Shown piece after piece: positions 22,985-30,261 of a stretch of DNA of 32,884 bases (positions are counted from its first letter, which is position 1; every line of letters starts with the position of its first letter). The stretch lies in assembly GCA_010030955.1 (NCBI GenBank), contig RHBP01000003.1, forward strand, positions 1 through 32,884. Reading direction: 5' to 3'. A program made the position numbers and the translations under genes. The DNA is from Synechococcaceae bacterium WBB_10_009 (lineage in GTDB: Bacteria; Cyanobacteriota; Cyanobacteriia; PCC-6307; Cyanobiaceae). A model generated the notes under the pieces. That model made no database searches and was not told where the DNA came from. It saw only the letters and a program-made list of their open reading frames with translations.

Positions 22985-23347
22985 GTGCGTCGCCGCTGGA
23001 GCGCGTTGCGATCTGGGTTGTTGCCTGGGTTGCTGGCGGTGCTGTTGCCCCTGCTGCTGGTGTTCTGGCCGGGTGCCGCCTGGGGCAGCGGCGATGGCGC
23101 CGCCCTGTTTTCGCAGCACTGCGCCGGCTGCCATGTGAATGGCGGCAACATCATTCGCCGCGGCAAAACCCTCAAGCTGGCGGCCCTGGAACGCCAGGGC
23201 CTGGCCTCGCCGGAGGCGATCGCCGCCATCGCCGCCGCGGGGGTGGGCCAGATGGGCGGTTATGGCGCGGTGCTGGGGGAGCCGGGGGTGGAGCAGGTGG
23301 CCACCTACGTGTGGCAGCAGGCCCAGGCGGGCTGGCCGAAGGGCTAG
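22985..23347 (+). CDS. Small c-type cytochrome (cytochrome c6-like)
   Basis: A 120-residue exported haem protein. An Arg-rich hydrophobic signal peptide (about 1-34, ending AAWG) directs it to the thylakoid lumen or periplasm. The haem site is CAGCH (Cys46, Cys49, His50), with Met90 in GVGQMGGYG as the axial ligand. N-G-G-N with RRGKTLKLAAL is like c6-family cytochromes. It could carry electrons between cytochrome b6f and photosystem I or a terminal oxidase, but no close c6 subtype can be named. GTG 22985 is preferred because GGAGG lies just upstream (about 22976-22980). It is divergent from sbcD and convergent with the YciI gene (21-bp gap). Confidence 0.85.
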   Translation: MRRRWSALRSGLLPGLLAVLLPLLLVFWPGAAWGSGDGAALFSQHCAGCHVNGGNIIRRGKTLKLAALERQGLASPEAIAAIAAAGVGQMGGYGAVLGEPGVEQVATYVWQQAQAGWPKG

Positions 23348-23368
23348 GAGATCAGCGCAGCGGTGGCC

Positions 23369-23635
23369 TCAGAAGGCCTGGATCCAGGGGTACACGGTGA
23401 GCTCCGTCCAGATCCCGTTGCGCCAGTAGACGTCGTTGTGGAGCAGCTCCTCCACCTGGCCCTGGCTGTCGGCTTCGTAGATGCCGAACACGTGGGTGCT
23501 GCCCTCCGTGGGCCCCAGGGTGATCAGCAGGCCGGCATCCTTCTGCCGTTGCAGCCCCGCCAGGTGCTCCTCCCGGAAGGGGGCGCGCTTCTCCAGCGCA
23601 TCGGCGCAGTAGGTGCCCCAGAGAACGAAGCGCAT
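23369..23635 (-). CDS. YciI family protein
   Basis: An 88-residue ferredoxin-like-fold protein of the YciI/YCII-related family. It begins MRFVLWGTYCADALEKRAPF, then REEHLAGLQRQKDAGLLI, LGPTEGSTHVFGIYEADSQ and DVYWRNGIWTELTVYPW, matching the usual order (R-x-x-H-L, G-P, D-P/D-V-x-x-G). Active-site His/Asp residues are known only for a few members and the substrate is unknown. ATG 23635 is preferred over the ATG 15 bases upstream. Confidence 0.8.
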   Translation of the reverse strand: MRFVLWGTYCADALEKRAPFREEHLAGLQRQKDAGLLITLGPTEGSTHVFGIYEADSQGQVEELLHNDVYWRNGIWTELTVYPWIQAF

Positions 23636-23682
23636 GGCCGGCGGCGGCAAGGGGCCCGCAACCTACCGCCGCGCAACGCTGC

Positions 23683-23997
23683 CTACAGCCAGCCCGCGGC
23701 GAACCAGGGCTGGCGCACCTTGCTGGGGAACAGGATCGGCCGGTCGGTGGGCTGGGCGTTGGCCTGGTCGGTCCAGTTCACGCGGCAGTCGAAGCGGGTG
23801 ACGCCCTTGCTGTCGGTGCGGGTTTTGAGCACGAACCCCTGCACCGTGGCCTTGGCGGGCATCAGGTATTGGGCTTGGTTGCAGGCATCCACCTCGGAGA
23901 TGGCCGACTGGTAGGTGGAGGAGCCCGCCAGGGCGGCGGGGGCCAGGCCGAGCCCCCCCAACAGCAGGCCGGCGGTGAGCAGGGTGCGGTGGGCCAT
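23683..23997 (-). CDS. Exported hypothetical protein with two cysteines
   Basis: A 104-residue protein with a signal peptide (MAHRTLLTAGLLLGGLGLAP, cleaved near ALAGS). The mature part starts with SSTYQSAISEVDACNQAQYL and continues with AKATVQGFVLKTRTDSKGVT and RFDCRVNWTD. Two cysteines (the DAC and FDC motifs) probably form a disulfide in the periplasm or lumen. No named family is recognised. It stands alone between yciI and trpA on the minus strand. Confidence 0.65.
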   Translation of the reverse strand: MAHRTLLTAGLLLGGLGLAPAALAGSSTYQSAISEVDACNQAQYLMPAKATVQGFVLKTRTDSKGVTRFDCRVNWTDQANAQPTDRPILFPSKVRQPWFAAGWL

Positions 23998-24070
23998 GGC
24001 CTGGGGGCGTGAGCGTTGGTGTGATTCTGCCGGGTTTTGCCTCATGCCGTCAGCGCGGAAGGCTCAGCAC

Positions 24071-24883
24071 TTAGCGGTCGAGGGCGCTGCGCAATTCGCC
24101 GCAGAAGGCGCCCGCGGCGGCGGCCACATCGCCGCCGCCGTGGTGGGCGGCGGCCATCACCGCCACCAGGGCGCTGCCCACGATGGCCCCGTCGGCGCCC
24201 CAGTCGCGCACCTGGATCGCCTGCTCGGGCCCGGAAATGCCAAACCCCACGGCCACCGGTGTGGGGCCCATGGCCTTGAGCTGCTGCACCAGGCCCGCCA
24301 CCCGGGATTCGATCGTGGTGCGCACGCCGGTCACCCCGGTGACGCTCACCAGATAGGTGAAGCCGCGGCTGGCGGCGGCGATGCGGCCCATGCGCTCGGC
24401 CGGGGTGGTGGGGGCCACCAGCAGCACCAGGTCGAGCCCAGCAGCAGCGGCGATGCCCGAGAGCTTCTCGGCTTCTTCCAGGGGCAGGTCGGGCACCACC
24501 AGCCCAGCGGCGCCGGCGGCGGCCGCATCGCTGCAGAACCGCTCCATGCCGCGGTTGAGCAGCGGGTTGCTGTAGGTGAACAGGATCACCGGGATGGTGA
24601 GCTCCCCCCGCAGCCCACCGAGCATCTCCAGCACCCGCCCCGGGGTGGTGCCGGCCTTCAGGGCCCGGCTGGCGGCGGCCTGGATCACCGGCCCGTCGGC
24701 CAGGGGGTCGCTGTAGGGAATGCCCAGTTCGATCAGGTCGGCCCCGGCCGCCTGCAGGGCCAGCAGGCTGGCGCGGGTGCTGTCGAGATCCGGATCGCCC
24801 GCCATCAGGAAGGGCATCAGTGCGCAACGGCCCTGGCTCTGCAGCTGCGCAAAGCGCCGCTGGATCGGGGTGCTGGGGGTCAC
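24071..24883 (-). CDS. trpA: Tryptophan synthase alpha subunit
   Basis: A 270-residue TIM-barrel enzyme that cleaves indole-3-glycerol phosphate to indole and glyceraldehyde 3-phosphate in the cytosol, working with TrpB. Catalytic residues are Glu52 in LIELGIPYSD and Asp63 in PLADGPVIQ (spaced as E. coli Glu49 and Asp60). Phosphate-binding loops VGFGISGPEQA and DGAIVGSALV are present near the C-terminus. The start is GTG 24883. The Ala-rich C-terminal stretch is variable but length is normal. It lies in the ndhL-DUF3007-trpA order typical of cyanobacteria, 25 bp downstream of DUF3007. Confidence 0.97.
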   Translation of the reverse strand: MTPSTPIQRRFAQLQSQGRCALMPFLMAGDPDLDSTRASLLALQAAGADLIELGIPYSDPLADGPVIQAAASRALKAGTTPGRVLEMLGGLRGELTIPVILFTYSNPLLNRGMERFCSDAAAAGAAGLVVPDLPLEEAEKLSGIAAAAGLDLVLLVAPTTPAERMGRIAAASRGFTYLVSVTGVTGVRTTIESRVAGLVQQLKAMGPTPVAVGFGISGPEQAIQVRDWGADGAIVGSALVAVMAAAHHGGGDVAAAAGAFCGELRSALDR

Positions 24884-24908
24884 GGCGGCACTGGATCTGC
24901 CGCTGAGC

Positions 24909-25256
24909 CTATGGGGTCGGCGGTTGGGGGGTTTGGTCCAGCTCCTGCAGCAGCTGCTCCTGTTGTTCAGGGCTCAGGGCTTCAAAGCGCTTCTGCAGTT
25001 CTGCGTCGGTGGCGGAGTCGTAGGCGGAGCGGTAGCGGCGCCGCTGCTCCATGTAGGTCATGTTGCCGGTGACCACCCGAAACAGGTAGGAGCCGGTCCA
25101 CACCACCACGATCGCCACCAGCAGCACCTGCGAGGCGATGCCGGCGGAGAACCCTTCAAAACCGGCCGCCTGGAAGGCCCAGTAGCCCAGGCCGCCCACC
25201 GCGAACAGCCCCACACCGATCAGCAGGGCCTTGCCGCGGGTGATGCCGCTGTTCAC
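24909..25256 (-). CDS. DUF3007 family membrane protein
   Basis: A 115-residue protein of the cyanobacterial DUF3007 family. Two hydrophobic helices (ALLIGVGLFAVGGLGYWAF and ASQVLLVAIVVVWTGSYLF) are followed by RVVTGNMTYMEQRRRYRSAY and an acidic C-terminal helix ending in a Pro-rich tail. The start GTG 25256 overlaps the ndhL stop (GTGA). Its fixed place between ndhL and trpA hints at a link to the NDH-1 complex, but no function is established. Confidence 0.88.
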   Translation of the reverse strand: MNSGITRGKALLIGVGLFAVGGLGYWAFQAAGFEGFSAGIASQVLLVAIVVVWTGSYLFRVVTGNMTYMEQRRRYRSAYDSATDAELQKRFEALSPEQQEQLLQELDQTPQPPTP

Positions 25257-25507
25257 AGCTGCGGGCCCTGGCCCTGCAGGCGCAGATTCACAAACGGGGC
25301 GAACAGGATCAGGCCCGGGAAGAACAAAAACACCAGGCCGTACACGCCGGTGCGCTCCAGCTTGCCCATCACGGTCCAGCGCTTGGCCATCCAGGCCATC
25401 AGCGCCAGCGGCACCACCACCAGGTAGGCGCCCCCCAGGGCGATGTAGGCAGCGATCACCAGCAGGGTTTCACCGGAGAGGGAGCTGAGCAACCCGGGCA
25501 AGGGCAC
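25253..25507 (-). CDS. ndhL: NAD(P)H-quinone oxidoreductase subunit L
   Basis: An 84-residue subunit of cyanobacterial NDH-1, which takes part in respiration and cyclic electron flow around photosystem I in the thylakoid membrane. Two TM helices are seen: ETLLVIAAYIALGGAYLVVV and the C-terminal YGLVFLFFPGLILFAPFVNL, separated by the basic loop WMAKRWTVMGKLERTG. These match the NdhL family in length and order. The start is GTG 25507. The gene heads the ndhL-DUF3007-trpA run and overlaps DUF3007 by four bases. Confidence 0.93.
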   Translation of the reverse strand: MPLPGLLSSLSGETLLVIAAYIALGGAYLVVVPLALMAWMAKRWTVMGKLERTGVYGLVFLFFPGLILFAPFVNLRLQGQGPQL

Positions 25508-25663
25508 GGCGTTGATGTAACTGACGTGAATGTAGGTGGAGTGTGGGGCGGAATCGGGCTGCCATGGGCGGCAGGGCGCGTTGCGGCACGGGCAATCCGC
25601 TCAAGATGCTGCCGGTGCTCCGCTTTCCAGTGGCTGGCGCCGGATGCAAACGGGCTGTGCTTC

Positions 25664-25669
25664 TACGAT
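25664..25669 (+). promoter_or_regulatory. Possible -10 element for tRNA-Leu
   Basis: TACGAT lies 12 bp before the tRNA 5' end, close to the TATAAT consensus. No good -35 is visible at the usual distance. The rest of the 25508-25681 gap shows no gene. Confidence 0.25.
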
Positions 25670-25681
25670 GCGCTGCTGCCA

Positions 25682-25765
25682 GGGAGCATGGCGGAATTGG
25701 TAGACGCAGCGGACTTAAAATCCGCAGACGGCAACGTTGTGGGGGTTCAAGTCCCCCTGCTCCCA
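25682..25765 (+). tRNA. trnL: tRNA-Leu (anticodon UAA), intronless
   Basis: An 84-nt class II tRNA. The acceptor arms GGGAGCA and TGCTCCC pair, and A25765 is the discriminator base. The anticodon stem GCGGA/TCCGC holds the loop CTTAAAA with TAA at 25716-25718. The long variable arm ACG-GCAA-CGT and the T arm GGGGG-TTCAAGT-CCCCC are complete. No CCA is encoded. It has no group I intron in the anticodon loop, although this gene carries one in many cyanobacteria. Confidence 0.97.
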
Positions 25766-25767
25766 TC

Positions 25768-25786
25768 GTTGAGTCGCCGAATCAAC
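25768..25786 (+). terminator. Weak hairpin after tRNA-Leu
   Basis: GTTGA-N9-TCAAC forms a 5-bp stem 2 bp after the tRNA, followed by TGTTTG. The stem is short and the T run broken, so this may be a weak terminator or chance. The remaining sequence to 25861 holds no gene; it should contain the promoter of the oxidase operon, which cannot be placed by eye. Confidence 0.25.
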
Positions 25787-25861
25787 TGTTTGCGTTCGGT
25801 TACAGACGGGTGCTTCGTGTTGGCGCTCTCCCCAGCCTGTGGGGGCTGAGGGCTGCTTTCC

Positions 25862-26359
25862 ATGCTTGAGCTGCTGCCGCCGCTCAACGACCACAACTTG
25901 CCCTGGATGGACACCATCCATCCGATCGTCGTTCACTTCGTGATCGCGATGGCGTTGATCGCCTTCGTGTTTGACGTGGTGGGCGTGGTCTGGCGGAAGC
26001 CGGCCCTGTTTGAAGCCAGCTTCTGGAACTTGTTGTTTGCCACCGGCGCCATCTTTGTGGCGATCATCTTTGGGCAGGTGGAGGCCGGTCTGGCGGCGCC
26101 CTATGGGGCCTCTCGCCATCTTCTGGATATCCACACCACGATTGGGTGGTCGCTGGCGGGCGTGTTGTCGCTGCTTGCGGCTTGGCGCTATGTGCTGCGC
26201 AATCGCGACCCTCAGGTGTTGCCGCTGAGTTATCTGGGGGCGGGCAGCCTGGTGAGCGCCTTGGTCGTGGTGCAGATGCTCCTGGGCGATCGCTTGATCT
26301 GGACCTATGGACTCCACACCGTGAAGGTGGTGGCCGCCATGCGCGAGGGCCTGATCTGA
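25862..26359 (+). CDS. DUF2231 membrane protein, first of the ARTO operon
   Basis: A 165-residue membrane protein with four hydrophobic segments. The first carries the DUF2231 pattern IHPIVVHFVIAMALIAFVFD (residues about 19-38; two His flanking the helix start), and further His residues occur in LLDIHTTIGW and YGLHTVKVV. Conserved His in the TM ends suggest haem or metal ligands, but this is unproven. The stop overlaps the start of a second DUF2231 gene (TGATG), and the pair precedes ctaC. Paired small membrane proteins of this type precede some cyanobacterial oxidase operons. Confidence 0.85.
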   Translation: MLELLPPLNDHNLPWMDTIHPIVVHFVIAMALIAFVFDVVGVVWRKPALFEASFWNLLFATGAIFVAIIFGQVEAGLAAPYGASRHLLDIHTTIGWSLAGVLSLLAAWRYVLRNRDPQVLPLSYLGAGSLVSALVVVQMLLGDRLIWTYGLHTVKVVAAMREGLI

Positions 26360-27018
26360 TGGTCAGCCTGCCGCTGCTCACCATGCCGCTGCTGCTCGAG
26401 CTGGCCTATGCCCCCGAGCAGCCTCCGGTTGAGCAGATCGCCCAGATGTTGGGGGCCAATGGCCTTCCCTACAGCCTGCCGATCCACCCCAACCTGGTGC
26501 ACCTGACGATCGGCCTGTTCGTGATCGCCATCGCCTTTGATGTGGTGGGTGCCCTGTATCCGCTGGAGAAGCGGGTGTTCCGCTTCCTGGCCCTGCCGAT
26601 CACCCGCGGTGGTTTCCACGATGTGGGCTGGTACAACATGCTGGCCTGCTGCCTGGTGACCGTTTTCACCGTGGCGGCCGGTTTCTACGAGATGCTCACC
26701 GCGGTGCCCCTGCCCGATGTGAGGAGCACCTTCGGCCTGGGCGGCATGACCACCATGCTCTGGCATGGCGTCGGCGGTGTGCTGGTGCTGGCGATCATCA
26801 CGGCCATGACCGTGTGGCGTGGCGTTCAGCGTTACGTCTGGCGGCGTGACATGGGCCGTCAGGTGCAGTGGCTCTACCTGGCCGTTGGCGTGGTGATGTA
26901 CGCCGTGATCGGCCTGCACGGCACCTTGGGGGCCCAGCTGGCCGCTGAATTCGGTGTGCACATCGCCGCCGACCAGCTGCTGCAGGCCGGGGCCGATCTG
27001 CACACCGCCCTGCCCTGA
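26359..27018 (+). CDS. DUF2231 membrane protein, second of the ARTO operon
   Basis: A 219-residue membrane protein paralogous to the previous gene, with five hydrophobic segments. The DUF2231 His pattern appears as LPIHPNLVHLTIGLFVIAIA (about residues 38-57), and further His residues as MLWHGVGGVLV and VIGLHGTLGAQLA. An N-terminal extension of about 35 residues sets it apart from the first copy. Start ATG 26359 overlaps the preceding stop. It ends 13 bp before ctaC, which has GAGGAGA in between. It probably assists or associates with the oxidase; the mechanism is unknown. Confidence 0.85.
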   Translation: MVSLPLLTMPLLLELAYAPEQPPVEQIAQMLGANGLPYSLPIHPNLVHLTIGLFVIAIAFDVVGALYPLEKRVFRFLALPITRGGFHDVGWYNMLACCLVTVFTVAAGFYEMLTAVPLPDVRSTFGLGGMTTMLWHGVGGVLVLAIITAMTVWRGVQRYVWRRDMGRQVQWLYLAVGVVMYAVIGLHGTLGAQLAAEFGVHIAADQLLQAGADLHTALP

Positions 27019-27031
27019 GGAGACCATCCCG

Positions 27032-27970
27032 ATGACCAGCTCCTCGAAGCCACCGATCAACACCACCGCCGTGGCGGGCGTCAGCCTCTGGGTGGGGGTG
27101 CTGGTGGTGCTCAGCCACTGGATGGGTGAACAGTCCCACCGCTGGTTGCCGGTGTCCGCCTCCACGGCGGCGCCGCTCGTGGACAACCTGTTTGGCCTTG
27201 AAACCGCCATCGGCACCTTCGTGTTCGGGGCGGTGGTGTCGGTGATGGTGTGGGTGATGCTGTTCAACCGCGCCGAGAAATACGACGAAAGCGATGCGGT
27301 GCCGGTGGAGGGCAACACCCGCCTGGAGGTGATCTGGACCGCCATCCCGTTTGTGCTGTTGATGGCGATTGCCTCCTGGACGATCCAGGCGGAGAAGGAG
27401 CTCGGCACCCTGGGGCCCATGGAGCACATCCACCTGCGCGATCCGATCGAGCAGGTGGGGGGCTATGCCGGCGATCGCCTGCCTTCGGAGCAGGTGGAGG
27501 TGATCGCGCGCCAGTGGTCGTGGGAATTTCGCTATCCGGGGGCGAACGTCTCCTCCACGGAGCTGCATCTGGCCGTGGATCAACCGGTGACCTTCCGGTT
27601 GGTGTCGGAGGACGTGCTGCACGGCTTCTTCATTCCGGCCTTTCGGCTCAAACAGGATGTGATCCCAGGCCGTGCCATCGACCTCAACATCACCCCCACC
27701 CGTGAGGGCACCTACCGCCTGCGGGATTCGCAGTTCAGCGGCACCTGGTTTGCGGCCAATCAGGCGGATGTGGTGGTGGAGAGCGCTGACGCCCACAGCG
27801 CCTGGTTGCAACAGGCCGCAGCCGCCCCCTTGCAGCCGGGCCTGAGCGTGGCGGTGGAGGAATACGCCACCCTCTCGGGCGGCTCCCGCCGCGGCTGGGC
27901 CACGGTTCCGCCGGCGCCGCCCCCTCAGGTGAATGTGCCTGGATCCCCCGATCAGCCCCACGACGCCTGA
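27032..27970 (+). CDS. ctaC: ARTO subunit II (CtaC-like, without CuA site)
   Basis: A 312-residue subunit II of a haem-copper oxidase. Membrane segments (about 10-28, 58-78 and 100-116) precede a cupredoxin domain with QWSWEFRYP (about 166-174), DVLHGFFIPAFRLKQDVIPG (His197 retained) and TYRLRDSQFSGTWF. At the CuA ligand site the expected C-x-E-x-C-G-x-x-H-x-x-M reads D232-x-Q234-x-S236-G-x-x-F240-x-x-N243, so all these ligands are gone. This is the known mark of the cyanobacterial alternative respiratory terminal oxidase, which is thought to take electrons from quinol instead of cytochrome c. ATG 27032 has GAGGAGA upstream. The C-terminal 40 residues are Pro-rich. Confidence 0.93.
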   Translation: MTSSSKPPINTTAVAGVSLWVGVLVVLSHWMGEQSHRWLPVSASTAAPLVDNLFGLETAIGTFVFGAVVSVMVWVMLFNRAEKYDESDAVPVEGNTRLEVIWTAIPFVLLMAIASWTIQAEKELGTLGPMEHIHLRDPIEQVGGYAGDRLPSEQVEVIARQWSWEFRYPGANVSSTELHLAVDQPVTFRLVSEDVLHGFFIPAFRLKQDVIPGRAIDLNITPTREGTYRLRDSQFSGTWFAANQADVVVESADAHSAWLQQAAAAPLQPGLSVAVEEYATLSGGSRRGWATVPPAPPPQVNVPGSPDQPHDA

Positions 27971-27981
27971 GCCCTGAGCCG

Positions 27982-29661
27982 ATGACCATCGCCACCTTCC
28001 CGCCCGAACCCAAGCCCGACCCCGGTTGGAGCCGCTATTTCGGCTTCTGCACCGATGCCAAGGTGATCGGCATTCAGTACATCGTCACCGCCTTCTTTTT
28101 CTTCCTGATCGGAGGGCTGCTGGCGATGGTGATCCGCGGTGAGTTGATCACCCCGGCGTCCGACCTGGTCGACCGTGCTGTTTACAACGGCATCTACACG
28201 ATGCACGGCACGATCATGTTGTTCCTGTTCATCTTTCCGGTGCTCAATGGGCTCAACAACCTGTTGATCCCCACGATGATCGGGGCTCCGGACATGGCCT
28301 TCCCGCGGCTCAATGCTGTGGCCTTCTGGTTGGTGCCGATCTTTGGATCGCTGTTGATCGCCAGCTTCTTTGTTCCGGGTGGTCCGGCCTACTCAGGTTG
28401 GTGGAGCTACCCGCCCGTGAGCATCCAGAATCCGCTGGGCCATTTCGTGAACGGCCAGGGGCTGTGGATCACGGCCGTGGCGCTCTCCGGTGTGTCCTCA
28501 ATCATGGGCGCCCTGAATTTCGTAACCACCATCCTGCGGATGCGGGCACCGGGGATGACGATCACCCGCATGCCGGTGTTCTGCTGGACGGCCCTGGCGG
28601 CCCAGAGCCTGCAGTTGATTGGCCTGCCGGCCCTCACCGGCGGCGCGATCATGCTGCTGATGGACCTCAGCTTTGGCACCAGTTTCTACCGGCCGGAGGG
28701 TGGTGGAGATCCGGTGCTTTACCAGCACTTCTTCTGGTTCTATTCCCACCCGGCGGTGTATGTGATCATCCTGCCGGTGTTCGGCATCTTCTCGGAGCTG
28801 TTCCCCGTTTATTCGCGCAAACCGCTGTTTGGCTATCTCTACGTGGCCCTCGCCTCCTTCATCATCGTGGGGCTCGGTTTGATTGTGTGGGTGCACCACA
28901 TGTTCCCCAGTGGTGTGGCCCAGTGGATGCGCAACCTGTTCATGGTCTTCACGATGCTGATCGCCGTGCCCACCGGCGTGAAGGTGTTTGCCTGGCTGGG
29001 CACGATCTGGGGTGGCAAGTTGCAGCTCACCACACCGATGTTGTTCTGCCTCGGTGGTCTGTTCAACTTTGTGTTCGCCGGCATCACCGGCATCATGTTG
29101 GCCACGGTGCCGGTGGACATTCATGTGTCCAACACCTACTTCGTGGTGGGCCATTTCCACTATGTGATCTACGGCGCCGCGGTGATGGGCATCTTCGCCG
29201 CGATCTACCACTGGTTTCCCAAGTTCATCGGCCGCATGCCCTACGAGGGCCTGGGCAAGTTGCATTGTTTGCTCACCTTCGTGGGCGCCAACCTCAATTT
29301 TCTGCCCATGCATCCGCTGGGCCTGATGGGCATGCCCCGGCGTGTCTCCAGCTACGACCCTGAATTCACCTTCTGGAATGTGGTGGCCAGCCTGGGGGCC
29401 TTCCTGTTGGGGGTGTCCATCATTCCATTTCTGCTGAACATGGTGAGCGCCTGGATCCGCGGCCCCAAGGCCACCCACAACCCCTGGAGGGCCATTGGCC
29501 TGGAGTGGCTGTTGCCGTCGCCGCCGCCGGAGGACAACTTCGGCGAGGAGGTGCCGACGGTGATCAGCCGCCCCTACGGCTACGGCACCGGTCTGCCGCT
29601 GGTGGAACACCAGGACGAGATCGAACGGCGCCTTGACCTGCAGGAGGCCAGCGCAGCATGA
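27982..29661 (+). CDS. ctaD: ARTO subunit I (CtaD, haem-copper oxidase catalytic subunit)
   Basis: A 559-residue, twelve-helix catalytic subunit that reduces oxygen to water. Ligands are visible: His75 (TMHGTIM, low-spin haem), His256 and Tyr260 of SHPAVY (CuB and cross-linked Tyr), His305-His306 (VHHMF, CuB), and His391 and His393 (VGHFHYV, the two haems). K-channel Lys333 is in PTGVKVFAWL. The D-channel glutamate of HPEVY is absent; instead the sequence is YSHPAVY (Tyr254-Ser255), the mark of A2-type oxidases. It lies 11 bp after ctaC and overlaps ctaE by four bases (ATGA). With the CuA-free subunit II it should act as a quinol oxidase in the cytoplasmic or thylakoid membrane. Confidence 0.97.
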   Translation: MTIATFPPEPKPDPGWSRYFGFCTDAKVIGIQYIVTAFFFFLIGGLLAMVIRGELITPASDLVDRAVYNGIYTMHGTIMLFLFIFPVLNGLNNLLIPTMIGAPDMAFPRLNAVAFWLVPIFGSLLIASFFVPGGPAYSGWWSYPPVSIQNPLGHFVNGQGLWITAVALSGVSSIMGALNFVTTILRMRAPGMTITRMPVFCWTALAAQSLQLIGLPALTGGAIMLLMDLSFGTSFYRPEGGGDPVLYQHFFWFYSHPAVYVIILPVFGIFSELFPVYSRKPLFGYLYVALASFIIVGLGLIVWVHHMFPSGVAQWMRNLFMVFTMLIAVPTGVKVFAWLGTIWGGKLQLTTPMLFCLGGLFNFVFAGITGIMLATVPVDIHVSNTYFVVGHFHYVIYGAAVMGIFAAIYHWFPKFIGRMPYEGLGKLHCLLTFVGANLNFLPMHPLGLMGMPRRVSSYDPEFTFWNVVASLGAFLLGVSIIPFLLNMVSAWIRGPKATHNPWRAIGLEWLLPSPPPEDNFGEEVPTVISRPYGYGTGLPLVEHQDEIERRLDLQEASAA

Positions 29662-30248
29662 CCGACACCACCCTCACCCCTGGATCCGTGGAGGCCCACG
29701 GCCAGCATTCCGGCCACAACCTCACGGGTTTCATCATCTTCCTGTGTTCGGAGAGTGTGGTTTTCCTGGCCTTCTTCAGTGGCTATGCCCTGCTGAAGAC
29801 CAGCGCCCTCGACTGGCTCCCCCCCGGCGTCGAAGGATTGGAGTGGCGCACGCCATTGGTCAACACGGTGGTGTTGGTGTCCAGTTCAGGCACCATTTAC
29901 CTGGCCGAGCAGTTCAAGGCCCGCGACAACATGGCCCTGTTCCGCGGCTTCTGGCTGTTGAGCATGGCCATGGGGGCTTACTTCCTCTACGGCCAGGCGG
30001 TGGAGTGGAGCGGCCTGCAGTTTGGCTTCACCTCCGGCACCTTCGGCGGCACCTTCTATCTGCTCACCGGTTTCCACGGTTTGCACGTGGCCACCGGCAT
30101 CTTGCTGATGGGGTTGATGCTGATCAAATCCTTCATCCCCGGCAACTACAGCGGAGGTGAACAGGGTGTTCAGGCCACGTCGCTGTTCTGGCACTTCGTG
30201 GATGTGATCTGGATCATCCTCTTTCTGTTGATTTACGTCTGGCAATAG
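29658..30248 (+). CDS. ctaE: ARTO subunit III (CtaE)
   Basis: A 196-residue haem-copper oxidase subunit III with five hydrophobic helices, the short bacterial form. Family features include LTGFIIFLCSESVVFLAFFS in helix 1, the TGFHGLHVATGILLMGLMLI stretch (about 136-155) with the conserved His pair, and a final SLFWHFVDVIWIILFLLIYV. It stabilises the catalytic subunit and its proton uptake. Start ATG 29658 overlaps the ctaD stop (ATGA). It ends 13 bp before the GMC oxidoreductase gene. Confidence 0.95.
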   Translation: MTDTTLTPGSVEAHGQHSGHNLTGFIIFLCSESVVFLAFFSGYALLKTSALDWLPPGVEGLEWRTPLVNTVVLVSSSGTIYLAEQFKARDNMALFRGFWLLSMAMGAYFLYGQAVEWSGLQFGFTSGTFGGTFYLLTGFHGLHVATGILLMGLMLIKSFIPGNYSGGEQGVQATSLFWHFVDVIWIILFLLIYVWQ

Positions 30249-30261
30249 CCGCACTTCTCCC

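Noticed and set aside
23365..23378. GGCCT-CAGA-AGGCC hairpin between the cytochrome and YciI genes
   Set aside because: Only a 5-bp stem without T tract, and partly inside the YciI 3' end; too weak to call a terminator.
26305..29610. His/Gln-rich minus-strand open frames opposite the oxidase operon
   Set aside because: They are complementary shadows of ctaC, ctaD and the DUF2231 genes.
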